Shown here: positions 5,207 through 8,346 of the stretch, in pieces
How the letters are laid out: every line of letters begins with the position of its first letter
Position numbering within the stretch: position 1 is the first letter of the stretch
NCBI GenBank assembly: GCA_023436825.1
Contig: JAEZHS010000346.1
Span: forward strand, 1 to 8,346
DNA: 8,346 nucleotides
Source: Pseudomonadota bacterium
Lineage (GTDB): Bacteria; Pseudomonadota; Alphaproteobacteria; Reyranellales; Reyranellaceae
Direction: 5' to 3'
Notes under the pieces: generated by a model
Database searches by the model: none
Told to the model about the DNA's origin: nothing
The model's input: only the letters and a program-made list of their open reading frames with translations
Translations under genes and position numbers: made by a program

Positions 5207-7540
5207 TCAACGGCGCTCGGCCTCACACAGCGCACGCCAGACGCGTTCCGGTGTCGCCGGCATGTCGAGCGACTCGACGCCCGCCGGCCGCAGCGCATCG
5301 AGGATGGCGGCCATCACGGTCTGCGGGGCGGCGATGCATCCCGCCTGCCCCGAACCCTTCACGCCGAGCGGATTGGCAGCGGTCGGCCGCTCGACCAGCT
5401 CGATGTCGAACGGCGGAAGATCGTCGGCGCGCGGCAGGGCGTAGTCCATCAGCGAGCCGCTGAGCAGCTGCCCCGACGAAGCATCGTAGACGGTGTGCTC
5501 GACCATCGCCTGGCCGATGCCCTGGGCGACGCCGCCCTGGACCTGGCCCTCGGTCAGCAACGGATTGATCAGGCGGCCGTAATCGTCCACCGCGGTGTAA
5601 CGCACCAGCACCACCGCGCCGGTCTCGGGATCGATCTCCACCTCGGCAACATGACAGCCGCTGGGGAAGGTGAAGACGTCGGTCATGTTCATCACGTGCA
5701 CGCCAAGGCCCTTCGTCATGCCGTCCGGCAGGTTGGCCGGATCCTCCGCGCTTCGCGCCAGCGCCGGCAAGGCGACAGAGCGATCACTGCCCGCCACCGC
5801 GAAACGTCCGTCGGCGAAGACCAGCTCATCTTCAGAGGCTTGCAAGAGATGGGCCGCGAGCGAGCGCGCCTTGGCAAGCGTGGCATCGATCGCCTTCACG
5901 ACGGCGGCGCCGCCCATGTGCATGGAACGCGCGCCGCCATGACCCGCGCCGCTCTTCACCCGGCCGGTGTCGGCCTGGACATAGCGGATGGCCTCGACCG
6001 GCACGCCGAGCCGATCGGCCGCGATCTGGGCGAAGGCGGTCTCATGGCCCTGGCCATTGGACTCGGTACCGACTGCGACCATGACCCTGCCGTCGCCCTC
6101 CACGCGTACCTCGGCACCTTCGTTGGGTGCGCCGCGCGAGGTCTCGAGGAAGCAGGCGACGCCGATGCCGAGCAATCGTCCACGCGACTTGGCCGCCGCG
6201 CGGCGTGCGGCAAAGCCTCTGGCGTCGGCGCGCGCGACGGCGGCATCGAGATTGGCGACGAAGCCACCCGAATCGATCGCCATGCCGAGCGCCGTCCTAT
6301 GCGGGAAGGAGGCGATCAGGTTCTGCCGGCGCAACTCGGCGGGATCGCGGCCGAGCTTGCGCGCCGCCTCCTCGATGGCGCGTTCGATGATATAGTTGGC
6401 CTCCGGCTTGCCGGCGCCGCGATAGGCATCGACCGGCACGGTGTTGGTGAGCGCGCCGCGGATGTCGACGGCGATTGCGGGGATGTCGTAGACGCCGCCC
6501 TGCGCCGTCGACGCGGCGACCACCGAGGCGCCCGGCCCGTTGCCCGAGAGATAGGCGCCGAGATTGGCGACCATCTCGACGTCCAGCGCCAGCAGGCGGC
6601 CGTCGGCCGCAAGCGCGAGTTTCGCGGTCGCGGCGATGTCGCGGCCCTGCGCACCCATCACGAACTCCTCGGCGCGGTCGGCCAGCCAGCGCACCGGCCG
6701 CCCGAGCCGGCGCGCCGCGAACAGCAGCAGGATCCACTCGGGATAGAGGAAGTTCTTCATGCCGAAGCCGCCGCCGACGTCGGGCGCGTGCACGCGGACG
6801 CGCTCGAGCGGCAGCTTGAAGATGAACTCGGCGAGCTGGCGGCGAATGCCGTGCACGCCCTGGCCGGTCAGTTCGAGATCCATCGTGCCCGTCGCGGCGT
6901 CGTAGCGCGCGATGCCGGAACGCGGCTCGATCGGCGTGACGATGACGCGATTGTTCATCACCTCTACTTCGACGATGTGCGCTGCATCAGCCATCGCCTT
7001 CGCCACGGCGTCGGCATCGCCACGCTGAACGTGGTAGGCGAGGTTGCCCGTCGCCTCGGGCCAGATCGCAGGCGCATCGGGAGCGAGCGCCGCGATACCG
7101 TCGACGACGGCGTCCAGCGCTTCATAGTCGACCTCGATCAGCTCGGCGGCCTCATGGGCGATCTCGGTGCTGTCGGCGACGACAAAGGCCACAGGATCGC
7201 CGACGTGGCGCACGCGGCCGTCAGCCAGTGCCGGACGCGGCGGCACGATCATCGGCTTCACCGCCGCCAAGCAGGGCATGTGACCCAGCCCTTCGGCCGA
7301 GAGGTCGGCGTGGGTATAGACCGCGTGCACGCCCGCAAGCGATGCCGCTGCAGACACGTCTATTCCCTTGATGACGGCATGGGCATGCGGCGAACGAAGC
7401 ACGTGGCCGTGCAGGCAATCCGCCACCACGATGTCGTCGACGTAACGTCCGCGGCCCGTCAGGAACCGCGCATCCTCGAGGCGGCGCAGCGCGCGGCCTA
7501 TCATCGGGCCAATCATCTCTTGTTGAGTGCTATTGCCCAT
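5207..7540 (-). CDS. Xanthine dehydrogenase/CoxL-family molybdopterin-binding large subunit (form-II type), catalytic Glu replaced by Gln
   Basis: This is the large, molybdenum-cofactor subunit of the xanthine oxidase/aerobic CO dehydrogenase family (COG1529), about 777 residues, full family length. Domains in order are the a/b hammerhead (about 15-145; LEDARFLTGRGRYVDDI), MoCo domain 1 (about 160-400; VGGGFGMK at 255-262 and AYRGAGK at 372-378) and MoCo domain 2 (about 425-740; GQGHETA at 496-502). The AYRGAG motif marks a form-II enzyme, not a true CO dehydrogenase (AYxCSFR). The usual C-terminal GVKGxGEAG motif reads GVKGSGQAG here, so the catalytic base at residue 732 is Gln (CAG, 5345-5347). 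Such subunits normally work with FAD and 2Fe-2S subunits; neither is encoded here. The start at 7540 (MGNSTQQEM) fits family alignment but has only a GC-rich, weak ribosome site. ATGs at 7588 and 7516 are alternatives. The substrate is unknown. Confidence 0.9.
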   Translation of the reverse strand: MGNSTQQEMIGPMIGRALRRLEDARFLTGRGRYVDDIVVADCLHGHVLRSPHAHAVIKGIDVSAAASLAGVHAVYTHADLSAEGLGHMPCLAAVKPMIVPPRPALADGRVRHVGDPVAFVVADSTEIAHEAAELIEVDYEALDAVVDGIAALAPDAPAIWPEATGNLAYHVQRGDADAVAKAMADAAHIVEVEVMNNRVIVTPIEPRSGIARYDAATGTMDLELTGQGVHGIRRQLAEFIFKLPLERVRVHAPDVGGGFGMKNFLYPEWILLLFAARRLGRPVRWLADRAEEFVMGAQGRDIAATAKLALAADGRLLALDVEMVANLGAYLSGNGPGASVVAASTAQGGVYDIPAIAVDIRGALTNTVPVDAYRGAGKPEANYIIERAIEEAARKLGRDPAELRRQNLIASFPHRTALGMAIDSGGFVANLDAAVARADARGFAARRAAAKSRGRLLGIGVACFLETSRGAPNEGAEVRVEGDGRVMVAVGTESNGQGHETAFAQIAADRLGVPVEAIRYVQADTGRVKSGAGHGGARSMHMGGAAVVKAIDATLAKARSLAAHLLQASEDELVFADGRFAVAGSDRSVALPALARSAEDPANLPDGMTKGLGVHVMNMTDVFTFPSGCHVAEVEIDPETGAVVLVRYTAVDDYGRLINPLLTEGQVQGGVAQGIGQAMVEHTVYDASSGQLLSGSLMDYALPRADDLPPFDIELVERPTAANPLGVKGSGQAGCIAAPQTVMAAILDALRPAGVESLDMPATPERVWRALCEAERR

Positions 7541-7586
7541 GTCGCCCCGCCCGATAAGCTCCCCCCAACCATAGGAGGGATCATTC
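7541..7586. promoter_or_regulatory. 46-bp divergent intergenic region between the hydroxylase and glutathione transferase genes
   Basis: The two genes start back to back. A space this short cannot hold two full promoters, so each promoter must overlap the other gene's beginning or the two are controlled together. The region ends in the strong ribosome site of the transferase. A GATAAG at 7553-7558 resembles a -10 box for the plus-strand gene, but its only -35-like partner (TTGAGT, 7523-7528) is 24 bases away, which is too far. I therefore call no promoter. Confidence 0.5.
7573..7578 (+). promoter_or_regulatory. Consensus Shine-Dalgarno site for the glutathione transferase
   Basis: AGGAGG lies eight bases before the ATG at 7587. 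This near-perfect site fixes the transferase start and also argues against starting the opposite-strand hydroxylase at 7588, whose first codons would overlap it. Confidence 0.8.
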
Positions 7587-8312
7587 ATGATCGACCTGCA
7601 TTACTGGCCTACGCCCAACGGCAAGAAGGTCACCATCCTGCTCGAGGAATGCGGCCTGCCCTACAAGATCGTACCCGTCAACATCGGCCGCGGCGACCAG
7701 TTCGGCAAAGAGTTCCTGGAAATGAACCCCAACCATCGCATGCCGGTCATGGTCGATCACGAACCCAAGGGCGGCGGCAAGCCGATCACGATTTTCGAGT
7801 CCGGCGCCATCATGATGTACATCGCCGAGAAGGCCGGGAAGTTCTATCCGCAGGACGTGCGCACGCGCTACGACGTCAACCAGTGGCTGATCTGGCAGAT
7901 GGCCAACCAGGGACCGAAGAGCGGCGAGTGCGGCCATTTCCGCCGCGTCGACCAGGCCAAGGAAGGCGACCAGAGGTACGCCATCACGCGCTTCACCGAC
8001 GAGGTCAATCGGCTGTACGGCGTGCTGAACAACCAGCTCTACAAGCACAAGTACCTGGCCGGCGACCAATACACGATCGCCGACATGATCTGCTATCCGT
8101 GGACCATCAACTGGAAGTTCCAGGGCCAGGACATCGAGGAGTTCAAGTACTTCAAGCGCTGGTTCGAGGAACTGGGCGCCCGCCCCGCGGTGCAGAAGGG
8201 CATGGCGGTCGGCGCCGACCTCTCGGTCGACAACACCAAGCTGCCGCCCGAGGAGCAGGCCCGCATCCGCAAGATGCTCTACAACCAGCGCGCCCGGCCG
8301 GTACCGGCGTAG
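7587..8312 (+). CDS. yfcG: Glutathione S-transferase, YfcG-like (Nu class)
   Basis: This is a cytosolic glutathione transferase of 241 residues. The thioredoxin-like N-domain (1-85) begins MIDLHYWPTPNGKKVTILLEE. The TPNG at 9-12 matches the Thr/Asn glutathione contacts of E. coli YfcG, a Nu-class enzyme with disulfide-bond reductase and peroxidase activity. The conserved cis-proline is in NHRMPVMVD (Pro53), and ESGAIMMYIAEK (71-82) is the glutathione-binding Glu-Ser motif. The helical C-domain (about 95-210) holds WLIWQMANQGPKSGECGHF, in the place of YfcG's WLFWQVGGLGP segment, and the folding motif TIADM within AGDQYTIADMICYPW. A tail of roughly 25 residues past the usual end (about 215 in E. 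coli) is charged and lacks known motifs. It diverges from the hydroxylase gene, hinting at shared control, perhaps in xenobiotic or oxidative stress handling; that link is inference. Assignment to YfcG rather than another Nu-like class is likely but not certain. Confidence 0.9.
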   Translation: MIDLHYWPTPNGKKVTILLEECGLPYKIVPVNIGRGDQFGKEFLEMNPNHRMPVMVDHEPKGGGKPITIFESGAIMMYIAEKAGKFYPQDVRTRYDVNQWLIWQMANQGPKSGECGHFRRVDQAKEGDQRYAITRFTDEVNRLYGVLNNQLYKHKYLAGDQYTIADMICYPWTINWKFQGQDIEEFKYFKRWFEELGARPAVQKGMAVGADLSVDNTKLPPEEQARIRKMLYNQRARPVPA

Positions 8313-8346
8313 TCGTGCTGGGGGGTCTTCTCATGCTCTCCTGGAC

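Noticed and set aside
4294..5298. Minus-strand open frame crossing permease A, the gap and the end of the hydroxylase
   Set aside because: It is out of frame with all three recognised coding signals, and the EamA-like peptide lies in a different frame.
5207..7540. Reading the large subunit as a true aerobic CO dehydrogenase (CoxL)
   Set aside because: The diagnostic AYxCSFR loop is absent; the protein has AYRGAGK, the form-II pattern, and lacks CoxM and CoxS neighbours here.
7523..7558. Sigma-70 promoter for the transferase (TTGAGT and GATAAG)
   Set aside because: The spacer is 24 bases, well beyond the usual 16-18, and each box matches consensus at only four of six positions.
8333..8346. 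Start of another plus-strand gene (ATG at 8333 behind a run of G)
   Set aside because: Only four full codons are visible, so nothing supports a gene call.

Overview
This is a GC-rich (by eye well over 60%), densely coding bacterial segment with no mobile element, RNA gene or CRISPR array that I can see. The mix of genes (two ABC solute-binding proteins with twin-arginine-like signals, a MalF/MalG-type permease pair, a form-II CoxL-like molybdenum hydroxylase subunit, and a YfcG-type glutathione transferase) fits a metabolically versatile soil or plant-associated alphaproteobacterium, such as a Hyphomicrobiales or Rhodospirillales/Reyranella-like organism. That assignment is inference from gene content and codon use only.

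Layout: (1) 107-1705, plus strand: a family-5 (peptide/nickel/opine type) periplasmic binding protein with a short palindrome just upstream. (2) 4886-1719, minus strand: a three-gene importer operon in the order permease A, permease B (ATGA overlap), then a family-1 (carbohydrate type) binding protein behind a small intercistronic hairpin. It runs convergently into the first gene with 13 bases between the stop codons. No ATPase gene is present, and neither flank leaves room for one. (3) 4887-5206: 320 bases without an intact gene. On the minus strand it holds a recognisable C-terminal piece of an EamA/DMT-type membrane transporter, whose front is missing. (4) 7540-5207, minus strand: a solitary molybdopterin-binding large subunit of the xanthine dehydrogenase/CO dehydrogenase family. 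(5) 7587-8312, plus strand: a glutathione S-transferase diverging from (4) across only 46 bases.

How they fit together: genes 1 and 2 are periplasmic scavenging functions for two different solute classes. Neither is a self-contained transporter in this window: the first binding protein has no permease and the second system has no ATPase. The hydroxylase subunit has no FAD or 2Fe-2S partner here, so it would need partners encoded elsewhere.

I do not see a clearly new multi-gene system. The points most worth a second look are the Glu-to-Gln change at the usual catalytic glutamate of the molybdenum hydroxylase, the decayed EamA transporter fragment downstream of it, and the ATPase-less importer operon.
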